The notes: generated by a model not told the origin, from the letters alone. 64,000 nucleotides of DNA from Anthopleura xanthogrammica (GCA_964019055.1 OZ025210.1:12722832-12786831), one strand, 5' to 3'; numbered from the stretch's first letter, positions 19,599 to 32,046 are shown. Numbers and translations: made by a program.

Positions 19599-22500
19599 TT
19601 AATAAAGTCTTGATAATGATGGTGGAGGCGCTTCGATGCGACGAGCGACTTCATTGCAGTATTTATCTGGGACGCCGGCATTTTTTAATTCATGCAGTTT
19701 TCGTCTCTTGATGTCATCAAGTTTTTGTTTTCTAGAAAAGAAGAGATTTGTTAAAAAAAAATATTAAATTGATGGCGACAGCAACGAAAACACAACAGCA
19801 GCAGTAACAACAACAACGACGAGAAAAATAGCGAAGGAATAAAACAGCAATTAACAACAAGAAGAAGAAAACAACAATCTAAATATTTTGAAATCCAAAT
19901 TTAAAAAAAAAATTTCGACTATTATTATTATTTGTTTAGGGAAAAAAAGCTAAATTTAAAACTTAATTTAGTTTACTAACATCCAAACACAACAATTATT
20001 TTTGGTGCTCTGATTGGCTAAAGCTTGCATAGTCATGCAAAAACTCAAATGCTGCTTCGATCTGATTGGTTGAATTAAAAGGTTTGCAGTTAAATGGTTT
20101 ACCTTGCTTTGGCTTCTTGATCGAGTTTGATTCCTTCTTCAAAGAACGCGTTTCTTGCATATACACGATCTTTTTCCTTCTCTCTTATCTGTTGGCGTAC
20201 TTCATCTGCGTACTGGTGTCGACGAATCGAAGCTACCTGGTCTGCTTCTTCATCTTTAACCTTTTGTTCTTCTTGTGCACTACAATAAAGAGAAAAAGTT
20301 AGAAAAACGAGCGAAAACAGCAATTACGAAAATAATATCTTCCGACACTCGCAACTACCGAGTTCGCAGAATATTGGGAATCGCGCAGTAAGGGTCATCT
20401 TTCAAGCGTTCAAGTAAACGAGGAAGTAAAACTAGGGGAATCGGATTATTATCTAAAACTTGTTGGAGATACTTACTTGAGGACTCGTTCAAATTCAACT
20501 CTGTCTCTAGCAGCTTGAACAGCGAGGAAATGTTCTTTGTTCTTGACTTGGTTTTCTCTGGCAGTCTTCAACATGGCTTCCGTTCTCATTCTAGTTTGAA
20601 GGGAATTGAATTTAGCATGTTATGATTGTGAGAGAACAGGAGAAGGGAGAAGTTTGGTACGCCAGAACAGAAGAAAGAGAAAAAGAAAGAAAAAGTGAAA
20701 GAGAAAGTGTGAGAGAGAGAGGGAGGAAAGAAGATGGTTCCTTGAGTCTTATTGAAATATTAGGTTCAAACTTACTTTTTGTCATTCTCCTCCTTCTCTT
20801 TCTTCCTCCACTCTCTTTCAGCTTCTTCTTGATTCCTCTTGGCTCTCAACGCATCTTTCTCAGCCTGTACATCCTTGGCTCGCTCTTGCTGTGCACGAAG
20901 ACGAGCTATCTCCTTTTCTTTTTCAATCCTGGCTTTCTCCAGCTCCTTTTGGTAGGCTTCTTCTCTTTCTGCTTTCTGCTTCAGATATTCCATTACTTTG
21001 ACTTCTTCCATCACTTCTTGTTGTTTCTTGACATCTCTCTGGCGTTGAATTTCCTATAATTATATTCTCAATTTAGAGTAACGATTTATAGTATCTTTGA
21101 CTTGGGAAAGGTATAAGTGTAGTTACAAAAGCTAATAAGTGCTTTGTCTTCCAAGCCCAAGGTGCGCACTGTAAGAATTAGTTTCCTATGCCTCTACTGA
21201 TTAAGCGACCAACCTCTATTTAGCAACCAGTTGTAAATGACCCAAAGAGAATTCCTAAGCATATTATGCCTTTATTAAGCGACCAGCCTCTATAAGGCGA
21301 CCACTTGAAAACTCCCAAAGAGCGACCACTTCGTTTTTGCTAAAAATAGTTTCCTGTGCTTCTATTAAGCGGCCAACCTCTATTTAGCAACACATTGCTT
21401 TGGTATAATATATAAGATCTTAGTTGCTTACTTCATTAGCTTTTGCAACATCTTTCATCAGAGATTTTTGCACTTCTTTCTTCTTGACCACATTTTCCAT
21501 ATCTTCGACTTGCAGTTTGTCCAGATACTGGAGCATGGCCTGGTAAACAAAATAAATAAGATTGGAATTGTTTCCATGACAACAGTAGTGTGACCACAGG
21601 GAGCCCAAATTAGATAAAAGTGATGGGCAAAATATGTTTCTAGTGTGACATAGGGGTAGTTAACACTCGCCTCTTGCTTCTAAGGTCTCAGGTTTGATTG
21701 CTGGACTCGGCATCACATGTGAGTATAGTTTGTTAGGTCTTTCCCTTGTTTATATATATCCTGTTTTAATTAGTTAAGAATTAACCATGGGATATTTAGT
21801 AATTTTTATAGCTGTTTTTATTTATCTTTTTGTTGTTTTTCATTAAGAATTATTCCCACATATCTATAGATTTTTATGAACTTTGTTCATATTTATATGT
21901 AGTTTTCTTTTTAATACATTTTTATTAATCATATAGAATTAGTTTAGATTTACTGTATATATAATTTTATAATCATTTTTTCCCCCTACAATTGTAAAGC
22001 GGTGTTGAGCTGTTGTGTTGAGGGTTTTCTCTTAGAAGATTTGTGCCAGGTTCAATTTGAAATTCCCTCCTCATTACGTTTAATGAACCAGGAAAGTTGC
22101 TCCCTGATTGAACTTACCATTGTTTCTTGATCTTTCCTTTCTTCCTCCAGCATCCGGTACTGTTCATTGTCCTTTATCTGATCCCGCAGAACCTTAGCTC
22201 CTTCAAGCCTCTCCTGTTGTTTTTGTTTTTCCCGTTCTTCATACTCTATTAGTGCTTTTAGTCTCTCTACTTCCATCATTTCATCCAGTCGCTTGTCTTC
22301 ATGGAGAAGTTCTTTCTTGATTTCTACTTTCTCTATGAGTTGGGCATCTCTAATAGCATGACATTTGGCATTCAAAATCAACTGAAATTATCAAAGAACA
22401 ACTCTGTTTAGTACATAGAATATATTAATACTAGTTATAGACCCCTTGCAACACATCAAAATCCAAGGCTTCAATTTGGAGGACAAAACAATATGTCCAA

Positions 22501-25500
22501 TTCTCAGGAGATTGAAATTCTTTTGTTTTGTCTTCCAAACTGAGCTGCTAGAACCAGCTGCTCCACTGTCATGTGAAAGGGGTGTATACAATGCTTCTGA
22601 GTGATAATACCATGGGATATCCCAGGTGTCACTTGTATTTCCTAAGCATACACATAATCCTTCAGGTAAATGTGTACATACAAAGAAAATACAATAGACA
22701 AGTGAAACATTCCATGGCAGGTCAAAGAAAACATTAAATATAACTATTTTATCCCACACCATAGAAAATAGATTCAATTCCTAGCGCATGATGGGATGGA
22801 ACATGAAATACCAACATATATATCCAGGCTTTCCTACATTCTATTTGGCTGTATTTTCTATTGACATTGTATGGGAAAAACATAGGAACTCATAATAGAG
22901 TGGGAAGTTGGATGAAGTGGTATTCTTTGCGGCATTCCTATATTTGACTCCAAATTTAATTGTCTAAATTATCTAAAGATAAGTATGCATGTACAAATTT
23001 GTCCCATTTATGCATATTTACCTCATTCAGTTTCTTGATTTCATCCTCTTGTTCTTCCATTTGTTCATTTGCTTTTTCCAACAGGTGCTGACTTCTCACC
23101 TTCGCCTCCTGAAGCGACATCAAATAATACAAAAATAATGCATCAATTTTCTATAAGATGAACTATAATACCAGGGAATGAAATGGTAGCATAGCAGTTG
23201 CCATTACATGCAAGTAGAGTTTTTTTGCTCTCCCTTGTAAAACCAAACATGCTAAGTTCCAATTCAATCTGTGAGTTAGCTGACCCTGAATTAGATCAGC
23301 CCAGAGTTTTTTTCAGCGTTTGATCTGTGAGTTAGCCATGCCCTGACTCAGATCAGCCCAGAGGTTGTTTTAGGGTTTGATCTGTGAGTTAGCCATGCCT
23401 CACTTAGATCAGCCCACTTGTTTCAGGGTAACTATAAATTTGAAGGTTTTTAAAGTTTGTAATACAATTTAAGGAATATTTTCCAGCAGTTACCTGTTCC
23501 AGATCAGTCAATTTTTCATTTTCCTTCCTGTTTAAGTCCATATACTGCATGTAGTTTTTTCTTTCCTCTACTTGGTTCTGAAGTTCTTCTTTCCTTCGCT
23601 TCAGTTCTTCAAATACTGCTTCTCTTTCTTCCTTAGACAAAACCCTTGAGGCAGACTGATAAAAACAAAAGACAATACCGATTTTAAATGACAAATAGTG
23701 TACATGGTAAAGTATTCCTTAGAATAGTGATACTTCCTAATAAAAGTCTGAAACCTATAACTCCATTTCTAGAGCTGTTTTCTTCATCACCAATAATGGA
23801 TAGTCCTGGAGTTTAGGGGCAAGCATGAAGATTTAATGTTAAGGTCTACACCAAATTTACATAAACCCCATTAAACAGTAGTGGTAAGGGGGTCTCGACA
23901 CAGTTCACGAAAATTTAAAAAGGACAATCACAGGTCACAGAAAATGTCAAACATTCAAATTTAAAAAAATTCACAATTCATAAGGTTTAAACCTTGCTCA
24001 TCACAGATCACAAAAATCTCAAAAACCTGTTCATGATTTCAAGCGAAAACCCCTTTCTGACTTATTAAAATAACCTATTTTTTATCACATAAATATGTAT
24101 AGGTTTTATATATAACTGCCAACAACTTTTGGTCTGGGCACCTTACTGCATGGGAGATAGGGGTATGCGGAAGGGGGAGAGTTTGGCTTGTATGTCCTAT
24201 TTAGTATTTTATTCAACTACCTAGTTATCAACTTACCTTAATACGACCGAACTCAGCACCCTCAAGGATAATAGAACGACCAGAAGGGTCTTCTTGGGGT
24301 ACCCTAGAGAAATAAACAACAAAATGTCATATACTATATATAATACATTCTCTACTGTGAACTATCACTTTCATGACCTATAGTATTTAGCCAATCAGAA
24401 CACAGGGTTTATGATAGGTTTCATGAATGACACAGTTTACTATTCACAATTTTCTGGTTTTTCTTCAAATAACTTGATGGTATTTGTTTATTTACTATAA
24501 AAAAAATAATACCTTTCTGATACTAATATAGAAATTCTCCAGTGGCCTTAGTTAATGATCATAAAATTATGGTTTTTTGGAAGAGCAATGTTAGTCTCTG
24601 GGTCAGGTCAGTGTCTATATACTGGTCATCTAAAGGGTATTCATTATTCACTAGTAAGGTTTGTCTATGAGAAATGTAACCAAAAATGTTTTCTTGGTCT
24701 CTCGTTGGTAAATGTTTCTCATTACAATTTTTTAGTGGAAGACGAGCCATACAACCCATCCTACATGTAACACCCAGTCATTCTTACCTCAGTCTTCGAA
24801 TCAAATCCTTAGTAATCACCTGAATAGTTTCTGGCTCATCTGATTTACGAGATCGCCCTAAACACAAAATTATAAACATATGAGCTTAATCCACATATAA
24901 CAAATCATAAAATATATTTTTGAATAAAATTATTTCTAGCTTTTTTGAAAAACGAAATGGGGTGCTACTGTAAATTCTTTTCCCAATTTTATAAGATATT
25001 TACATGTAGAAAGCAATATAAGTTAACTCTTGACTAAATAACATGTAAATAAATAAACTAAGCTTATTTTAAGCTGAATAATCGGAAAAAATAGTGAGAC
25101 AAATTTTAGAGCAAAAAATTGGATACCGAACATTGATTATGGCAGACCCAAAACTCAGCTTTAATTTCTTATACCTTTTCCACCTGGGGATTTCTTTCTT
25201 GAAAGAAGTAATTCTTCTTCTCCTTGTACATCCCTTGGTCTTGTTTTCTTAGGCGAACCGAATAAAGATTCATCCTAGAGATTAAAATAAAATTCGTACA
25301 ATCAGTCAACGATTTAAGCTTATACGATTTTTCATTGGTATTTTCGGTAATTTTTAAGTTTATCGCCAAGTTAAATAATGTAGATTGAAAATAAAACAGT
25401 ATTTTGCTTACCACTGTCGAAGTTCTGTTAACAGTGTGATACTGCCTCGTATAAGATCGTCTTGATCCTGAAGATCCTGCAGAATCCACTGAAATAACTG

Positions 25501-25649
25501 TGCTGTTTGGCTGTGCGAACAACAAGAAAAACCCTTGTCAAAAAATCGCTCCAAAATGATAGAAAACCCCTACGAATAAACCTCAAAAAAGGCACAGATG
25601 TTCTTTATTATCTTATAAAGATAAATGGAAATTTTCAAGTACTTACCAT
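19599..25649 (-). CDS. CFAP45: Cilia- and flagella-associated protein 45 (CFAP45/CCDC19)
   Basis: Thirteen coding exons give 553 aa (human 551): 25647-25649, 25412-25510, 25175-25274, 24788-24857, 24237-24303, 23494-23655, 23022-23108, 22118-22381, 21432-21539, 20776-21053, 20477-20590, 20103-20279 and 19599-19731. Every junction keeps frame. The first coding exon holds only the ATG. Landmarks matching the vertebrate protein in order: DESLFG, DEPETIQVITKDLIR, EDPSGRSIILEGAEFGRIK, LILNAKCHAIRDAQ, RLDEMMEVER, KEKEIARLRAQQERAKD, AEKDALRAKRNQE and the C-terminal GVPDKYC. It is nearly all charged alpha-helix and coiled coil. Family role: microtubule inner protein in the B-tubule lumen of doublet microtubules in motile cilia and sperm flagella; human CFAP45 also binds AMP. 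It is arranged head-to-head with MRPL37. Confidence 0.97.
21596..21800 (+). mobile_element. CACAGGGAGCCC-ended repeat with tRNA-like (SINE-type) segment in CFAP45 intron
   Basis: It starts CACAGGGAGCCCAAATTAGA, the same terminus as the element at 800. Within about 50 bp comes GGGGTAGTTAACACTCGCCT and then CTCAGGTTTGATTGCTGGAC, which have the order and spacing of RNA polymerase III A and B boxes of a degenerate tRNA-derived SINE. The boundary is uncertain. Confidence 0.45.
22437..22586. mobile_element. Palindromic MITE, copy 2
   Basis: Ends TAGACCCCTTGCAACA and TGTGAAAGGGGTGTA. The inner arms are CTTCAATTTGGAGGACAAAA and TTTTGTCTTCCAAACTGAGC. In a CFAP45 intron; otherwise like the copy at 15674. 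Confidence 0.85.
23268..23418. repeat. Short tandem repeat, unit about 60 bp, three copies
   Basis: The phrase CTGTGAGTTAGC ... GATCAGCCCA occurs three times (about 23269, 23323 and 23381) in the CFAP45 intron between the exons at 23494 and 23022. Copies are imperfect. Confidence 0.7.
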
Positions 25650-26744
25650 AACGAGTAGCGCGTAAAATAAGTTAAAATTTAGAGCTTCTTCTCGTCGTCG
25701 TTGAAGTCGAATACAAAATGGCGATGACCTGAACAACAGCAAACTATACATCAATGTTGCTATGGTTACAGTCCCAACAAATACGGGAGGAGACTGGGAC
25801 TTGGTTTCACTAAAACCACAGGAATCCCAGATCGAATAAAGCATTTTGATAAAGATATTTGCTAATAGAAAAAAATAATCAATCTAGCGAAACTTATTTT
25901 GGGATTATTTTTATTTGATTTGATTAACCAGGACCTTACTTCCAGACATCGAGTGCTGAAGCTTCGTATGGACTTCGTATGGACTTACGCTCTTGCTCCT
26001 AGTTATTTATCTGATCTAATTTCAATCAAAAATCAGTCTAGTTATAATCTTAGGTCTAATAATGAGCTTCTATTAGCACCTCTACCGACTAAGCTTCGAC
26101 CTACTCTTGGTGGTAGGACTTTTTCATATGCTGCGCCAGTAGAATGGAACTCTTTACCATCTAGTATTAGGCATGTTACATCATTAGCTACTTTTAAAGA
26201 ACACTTGAAGACATATTTTTATAGGAAAGCCTTTTTATAGCGTTTATGACTATGATTTATTATTTTTGTATTCAGCGCAGATGAACATTTCATGCTAATT
26301 TGCGCTTTATAAGTGTAATTATTATTATTAATTATTATTACGTTGGAGATATATTTCGACCCCAACTCCCCCAACACCGCTATCTCGGGAGGAACAGTTA
26401 CAGACTGATCAGGAAGCGCATGCTTAAGCAGATGCAGACTCGTACCCAGTCGTCACTTAACATGATACGTCTTTTTCGACGTTATTTATACTGTATATCG
26501 TTTATTATCCGCCGCCGCAATGATGAATGCGCGCAAAGGCTTTTGGGAAGACTACGAACTCATTAAATCCTTCCCATCAAGCACAGCGCGAGTAAGAATA
26601 AATAGCGCAAAGTCCTAGATAACCCAAGTGGCTGGGACAGTGGCAGGGTTACCCTCCCTACTTTAAAGAGGCATTCTACGAAAATCGCTCTCTTGGGCTT
26701 CCTGTGCAGTAAAGTATCAGAGAGGGATTGTTATACACTTCAAA
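25650..26744. promoter_or_regulatory. Divergent intergenic region between CFAP45 and MRPL37
   Basis: About 1.1 kb lies between the two start codons and must hold both promoters and 5' leaders. The non-coding 5' exon of CFAP45 is inferred just above 25649. A LINE 3' end occupies about 25960-26340. No specific promoter motif was identified. Confidence 0.5.
25960..26342 (+). mobile_element. 5'-truncated CR1/L2-like LINE 3' end
   Basis: The frame to the stop at 26238-26240 reads APSYLSDLI, then YNLRSN, then LRPTLGGRTFSYAAPVEWNS, then LKTYFYRKAF. This is the typical last segment of CR1/L2-type polyproteins, and the TLGGR block matches the fragment at 1296. A short 3' UTR ends in (ATT)n at 26317-26339, as CR1/L2 elements end in microsatellites, not poly-A. 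Non-functional. Confidence 0.85.
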
Positions 26745-29231
26745 ATGGCGGCCAACATGTGGAGCAAGTGTTTCTCAAACTTCAAAAATCACAGCTTCAT
26801 AACAACGAATCACAAGCTTCTATCCTTTAGATATATCTTAGGAAGACATGCTGGGCTTTCTACCGCGGCAAAACCTTATGCTTTCCACCCAAAAACTCGT
26901 ACTTTAGAGTCAGACATTCAAGCACTTTATCTGACCAAGACGATTCTAAAACCAGGTCTTCCAGCTTCTTTACAGAGCAATATTTTAGAAGATTCTTTGA
27001 GAGATAAAATGATGGACAGATTTAGACAGTGTGTAGTACAAACAAGGCTTTTTAATTATGAAGAAGAAAGATCCACAAAGACGACGTGTGCCTTGCCATT
27101 GATGATGAACATGATGAAGGTGGTATGGAGTGAGGCAAATAGGTGAGAAATTCAATTTCAAATTCAGCAAAATTTGTACTTTGTTCAAGTTTATAGAACA
27201 AGCAACACCTATTTCCAGATCTTACTCCTCATTACATTACATTACAGTTCTGAAACCTTGGGTCTCACCTCCCCGTTCTAGATTTGCTAGCGCTTACTTG
27301 CCATTGAGTAGAGGTAGCTGTTGTGGAGAGGTGGCTTTTGCACGTTCAGAATCCATGATCCGGGCCCTAATATTCAACAGATCCATGACCCACTTTGATT
27401 TCTGAATCTGTGAATCCACTCAATTTTATGTGAAAATCCACAATCCAACCAATTTTTAGGGCCAAATCCGTCGATCCGTGAATCTATTCACCCCTCTCTT
27501 TGAAATTCATTCCCATATCCATGACTGCCACTACCCCACCCCTCTTAGATTATGCAAAATAGAGCACTTCAGATTCCTGATGAAATTAAACTGCTGGGTT
27601 TCAATCAGCAATAAAAGACTTGACACTCACTACCATGTGTTGTCAGCCAGAAAGAATTCTACTAAAAAGTAGTGAACTTCAGCTGATGAACATTTCTGCA
27701 TGAAACAGGAAATGGCATCAAGAAAAACAAAGGAGCAAGCCTTGACCCAAATTTTCTGGAGCAAGTCCATTTGCTGTTTCTTAATATTAAGTCCATATTC
27801 TGTTTACAGCTTTCCTGGCCTCCGTGACATGTCACTTTCTTACAAGCCCCATGTATCAGCAGTGTGGAAACGGCATGACGACCTGATCCAAGTATCTGGT
27901 AACCTAGGTTACTTAATCTCATCAAAGACATTATTGAGCCCTTATGTCACTGCTGATTTACTGAAGGAAACTGAAGAGATGACTTTAGAAAGTCTTGATC
28001 TTATTGCTCCTGTATTCAATCTACTAAAAGTGGCTTCAAATTGTGAGACAGACACTGGGTTTTATGATGGTGCGCCCTACCCACATGCACATACACTTGT
28101 TATGGTGAATACTGAGAACAAATGGTCTACAAAGGAAAGGTGCGCTCAAGGTAAGAGACTGTGTTTTATTTTTTCATTCATTTTACTCATTATCTGCCCT
28201 CTGAATAGTTTGGCTGAGATCATAAAGTCATACAGACCTGATGATGACGATAGTGGTGGTAATGATGATAGGATGATGATGATGATGATGACGGTGATGA
28301 TGATGATGGTGATGGTGATGGTGATGGTGATGGTGATGGTGATGGTGATGGTGATGGTGATGGTGATGGTGATGGTGATGATGATGGAAATGATGATGGT
28401 GATGATGATGAAGTTGATGATGATGATGATGGTATTGATGATGGTGATGATAATGATGGTATTGATGATGATGGTGATGATGATGATAATCGACTATATT
28501 TAGAGAGTTTGCCATGTGACGTCTCATAGCATGGGTAGTGTAGTGTTGAGAGTGCTTGCCTCTCACCAGTGCGACTCGGGTTCAAATCCTGTTGGGCTCA
28601 TGTTGTATGTGAATAGAGTTGTTTTAATACTGGTTCTCTTCTGTGCTTCAAGGGTTTTCTTTGGGTTCTCTGGTCCCCCCCCCCCCCCCTCTCCACAAAA
28701 ATCAACTTCTAAATTGTTTAATTGTTTGTTTTTTTTGAGTTTTTTTCTCAAGGTTTTCTGGCTTTCCTCCCTTTGCAAAAATAAAATTCTTAAGTGTGAT
28801 AAAAACATTTCTGTATAAGTTTGGTTTACAAACCATTAATTACATCTAATTTAATGGTAATTTAATTCCCAACAAAATTTTTATTCACAGGTTTAATGTT
28901 CACATTTGGGAGGCTGGTAACCCAGGCAACCAATGTCCACGGTAACCAGATTGGTAAGATTCTCAAGGAGCCTTTAACTGCTCAGTGTGTTGTATCAGAT
29001 GGGTATAAGCTGTCCTTTATTATCTACCAACTCAATACTTTGGATTTTTCCTCTGACGAGGGGGTCAAAAATATTGCTTGGGTTTTACCAGGAATGAAGA
29101 TGTACGAGAAAGCTTCGCTTGAGGAGGTCATTCCAGAGAGTGGTAAATATGAGACTAAAGTGGAAGGATTCAATAGAGACTGTTTTGAAATATTCACTAA
29201 TGTTATCAGCAATGAATCTTCTTTGAGATGA
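26745..29231 (+). CDS. MRPL37: Mitochondrial large ribosomal subunit protein mL37 (MRPL37)
   Basis: Three exons, 26745-27142, 27810-28150 and 28891-29231, join in frame into 359 aa (human 423). The first codons follow CAAAATGGCGG. Order-conserved landmarks: ALYLTKTILKPGLP (human ALWLTKTKLIEGLP), VSGNLGYLIS, DTGFYDGAPYPHAHTL (human DTGFQEGYPYPYPHTL), and YQLNTLDFSSDEGVKNIAWV (human [20 protein letters not shown]). The Arg- and aromatic-rich N-terminus (to about residue 40) fits a mitochondrial presequence. Role: metazoan-specific protein of the mitochondrial 39S subunit, related to mS30/mL65. The gene is compact, divergent from CFAP45, with an AATAAA at 29685 as a possible polyadenylation signal. 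Intron 2 contains a GATGGT repeat and a SINE. Confidence 0.95.
28238..28492. repeat. (GATGGT)n / (GAT)n repeat in MRPL37 intron 2
   Basis: About 12 near-perfect GATGGT units around 28309-28380 are flanked by GAT and GATGATGATAAT variants. Met/Val frames through it are artefacts. Confidence 0.95.
28505..28815 (+). mobile_element. tRNA-derived SINE in MRPL37 intron 2
   Basis: GGTAGTGTAGTGTTGAGAGT (A-box region, about 28533) is followed about 40 bp later by GGGTTCAAATCC (B-box; consensus GGTTCGAATCC). Then comes a tail region with TTTCTTTGGGTTCTCTGG, a poly-C run, and CTTTCCTCCCTTTGCAAAAA. The order is that of tRNA-headed SINEs. No TSD was defined with certainty. Confidence 0.65.
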
Positions 29232-30196
29232 TAGTTATGGTTATTGTTATGTTGCTGGCAAAAGATTAAAGTATGTTTACAGGAAATTCAAGAATCGTTG
29301 TCTGGATTAAAAGATTTAAATCAAAGGCGCTAAGACTTCGGGGTATTCTGGGCAGTGATAATGATAATGATAATAATAATAATGCAAAGAAAAATACAGT
29401 CTTTGAGTCCGAATTCAATTTATTTATCTTGTGGCTGCTCAATGCACAAGATAAGTTTATCTTGTCATTAAAAAATTGAAATTCTAACCCTGATATTTGG
29501 TATAAAAAATTGTAAGATTTTTTTCATCAGTATTGAGCCTTTAAGTTTGATGAAAAATGGCTTGCAAGAGCATTAGAAAAACCCTTTGTAATTGCATTTT
29601 TTGCTAAAAATTTTGGGGGATATTAGAAGGGATTTCCAGCTCCATCTAAATACCATATAATCCATAATATGCATGTTGCTTTGCAATAAAAAAAGTTTTA
29701 TTTACTTTTAAAACCCAAGATTTACTTTATGCTTAAAAAAACATTTATTCGCGAATCCATTATATTTCACCCAAGCATGAAGCTATAAAGTCTAGTTTTG
29801 TTTATATCGACACTTTTTTTTATCGAACTTTAAATAAAATTTAGATTTAAATGCAAGTAGTAATACTTTTTCCTTAAACCTAGCACAAAATAAAATAAAA
29901 TCAAAAACTTTCTCAAAGTTTGTTTCCACTTGAAAGTTTTTGCAAAGTTTTATGCGTGCATGAATTATTTAACATTAAAGTTAAAAACAGCTTAAAAACA
30001 AAACAAAAATATTAGAGGGTTCTGAGTACAAATTTAAGCCAGTTATAGAAGTTTGCTTCTATTGTAAAATTTTCAGTTCTTTTCCCGCTCTTTTAGCATT
30101 ATTTAACTTCAGTTTAGAAAAAAGTTAAGTAATTAATTTTCTAAAAAGAATGTCGAATAAATTTTTCGAAGAGAGTCGAAAGAGAGTTCGCTAAAT
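29232..30196. other. Intergenic between convergent MRPL37 and CALHM copy A
   Basis: AT-rich sequence holding both 3' UTRs. A (GATAAT)/(AAT) microsatellite lies at about 29356-29383. No gene seen. Confidence 0.5.
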
Positions 30197-31306
30197 TCAA
30201 GTCATTTGGAATGCATCATGCCTTACTTGCTTTTCATTCAGTGTTTCTTCCAATTTCACATAAGGTTGACTTCGATCACCAGTCGAACGAGGATAACGCT
30301 CAACAATCGACTCGTAAACATTTTCAACGACCCCAAAAGGGTTCCTCTTTTCGTATTCACTTAGAGTCTTATCCACAAATGTCAAAGCGACCTTATCTTT
30401 ACCAGCACTTTCTACTTGGGTTTTGAACGCAGTAACTGCAGCTTTTGCCTGGATTTCTTTGTATTCGTCGAGTGCTGGGAAGACTTTAGCGTAAGATTCA
30501 ATCCTTGTAAGGTCATCGTAAGCTTGAATCAAAATATCAGTAGGTGTTTTGTCGCTTTGGATTTGTTCTGAGAAGTACATCTCTGCTTTACGCTTTCCTT
30601 GGTCTTTAGCGAGGCCTTCCATTTTCGAGGTGAAGGTTTCGACTGCTGATTTGGCTTCAAGTTTTAGGTACTTGTAGGGGGATGGAAGAGACGAAATAGG
30701 GCGTTGGAAACAACATCTGTATGCTGTAAAAAAGATGAATGGAACACCAAGCAAGAAGGCGAGGAGAGAGAAAGCAATGACTTGAGATTCATCGTTGGCT
30801 TTTGAAAACTCCATCGCAATTTCCTTTTTTTGTTCGACAGTTTTGTTAAAAAGTCTCGCTTCCTTATTCCCTAGTTTTGCACAAGTATAGTATTTTCCCT
30901 GTAGGAACGACCAAAAGATCCATATTGATGTAGCTACTCCACTATAGAACAAAACCTCCAACAGCTTCTTGCTGAAACCCCATTTTGGAAAACAACAGGG
31001 ACAGAATCGCTTCCTCGCGCCGATTCTCCTTCGATCGCCGTAATAACAGCATCCAGTTGAAATCTTCCAGAAATTATCGTTCAAAAACAGTGAGATAAGG
31101 AATAATATTATCCCAGGAGCGATGATGAACATCCAGCCGTAAGATCTGTGGCCTTTAATTGGGCATTTGAAGAGGTCTTCGCTCGATACAATCGCTTGCA
31201 TACCGAACACTAGCAAAACTGTTACCACGTTTCGAACTGTTCCAGTTTGCTTTTGAAATATCGATTTCAAGTTGGTGAACATCGCTGCTAGTGTGATGGA
31301 AGCCAT
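30197..31306 (-). CDS. CALHM-family large-pore channel, copy A (intact)
   Basis: A single-exon frame of 369 aa; the ATG at 31304-31306 was chosen over the longer upstream frame because the paralogue starts align there. Four membrane segments lie at about 26-45, 58-80, 118-140 and 170-195. ECL1 carries LFKCPIKG (Cys48) and the end of TM3 carries GKYYTCAKLG, both in the places of the family's FxCP and KYYxC signatures. A long charged helical C-terminus follows (about 200-369). Family role: calcium homeostasis modulators, multimeric plasma-membrane channels gated by voltage and calcium, able to pass ATP. Most members have two ECL1-ECL2 disulfides (CxC in ECL1). Here the second Cys is replaced (CPIK) and ECL2 has no second Cys, so one disulfide is expected. 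It is the only copy on this strand. Confidence 0.88.
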   Translation of the reverse strand: MASITLAAMFTNLKSIFQKQTGTVRNVVTVLLVFGMQAIVSSEDLFKCPIKGHRSYGWMFIIAPGIILFLISLFLNDNFWKISTGCCYYGDRRRIGARKRFCPCCFPKWGFSKKLLEVLFYSGVATSIWIFWSFLQGKYYTCAKLGNKEARLFNKTVEQKKEIAMEFSKANDESQVIAFSLLAFLLGVPFIFFTAYRCCFQRPISSLPSPYKYLKLEAKSAVETFTSKMEGLAKDQGKRKAEMYFSEQIQSDKTPTDILIQAYDDLTRIESYAKVFPALDEYKEIQAKAAVTAFKTQVESAGKDKVALTFVDKTLSEYEKRNPFGVVENVYESIVERYPRSTGDRSQPYVKLEETLNEKQVRHDAFQMT

Positions 31307-31654
31307 CTTTGAAGATGATAAAAATTCAATGCGAACGATTTGTGGCGAGAAAAACAAGTCAGACTTTAGTGGTGACTGTTGTGGTCTACAAGTCACGCGA
31401 TCAACCGGAACACAAGGAACTGATCAAAACAAGATTACCACAGGAAGCCCAATAATTGAGGCAGGTGCAATGGGGTCTCCGCCCTGTTGCACCTGGTAAG
31501 TCGCACATTGCGGGTATTTATAATGGCAAAAACTGGAGTCACGTGAAGAACACGTGAACTATTCATTTCAGGGAAAGTAATTTCTCAGAATCTGTGAAAA
31601 TTTTCATTGGGAGTCCAAGAACTAAAGTCCTACTTCTAAATCCTTCGAAAATAG

Positions 31655-31925
31655 CAAAAAATAAATGAGTAAATAAGTGAATAATTAAATAAATGCATAA
31701 ATAAATAAATGAATGAATAAATAAATTAATGAATGCATAAATAAATTAATGAATGAGTAAATAAATTAATGAATGGATAAATAAATTAATGAATGGATAA
31801 ATAAATTAATGAATGCATAAATAAATTAATGAATGCATAAATAAATTAATGAATGCATAAATAAATTAATGAATGAGTAAATAAATTAATGAATGGATAA
31901 ATAATTGAATAAATAAATAAATAAG
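31655..31925. repeat. 20-bp AT-rich minisatellite
   Basis: About ten copies of a 20-bp unit ATAAATTAATGAATGCATAA (variants with GAGTAA or GGATAA) flanked by ATAAATAAATAA repeats. It sits between the divergent CALHM copies A and B. Confidence 0.93.
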
Positions 31926-32046
31926 TCCTTTTCTTTATGCATTTTCATTTTGCTCTAAGAATCAGTTTTCAAACAATTTTTGGGCTGCCTGTGGTTTTTG
32001 TCAATAAAAATCTAGTTCAACTCTTTGTTCAACTCTTGATGTCGAC

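Noticed and set aside
20622..21059. 145-codon plus-strand frame opposite CFAP45
   Set aside because: Antisense shadow of a Glu/Lys-rich coiled-coil exon (Leu/Phe-rich reverse frame).
21648..21720. A functional tRNA gene
   Set aside because: Only A- and B-box-like words are present; no cloverleaf could be drawn, so it is more likely a decayed SINE.
28220..28585. His/Ser/Pro-rich frames on the minus strand and Met/Val frames on the plus strand
   Set aside because: Artefacts of the GATGGT repeat in MRPL37 intron 2.
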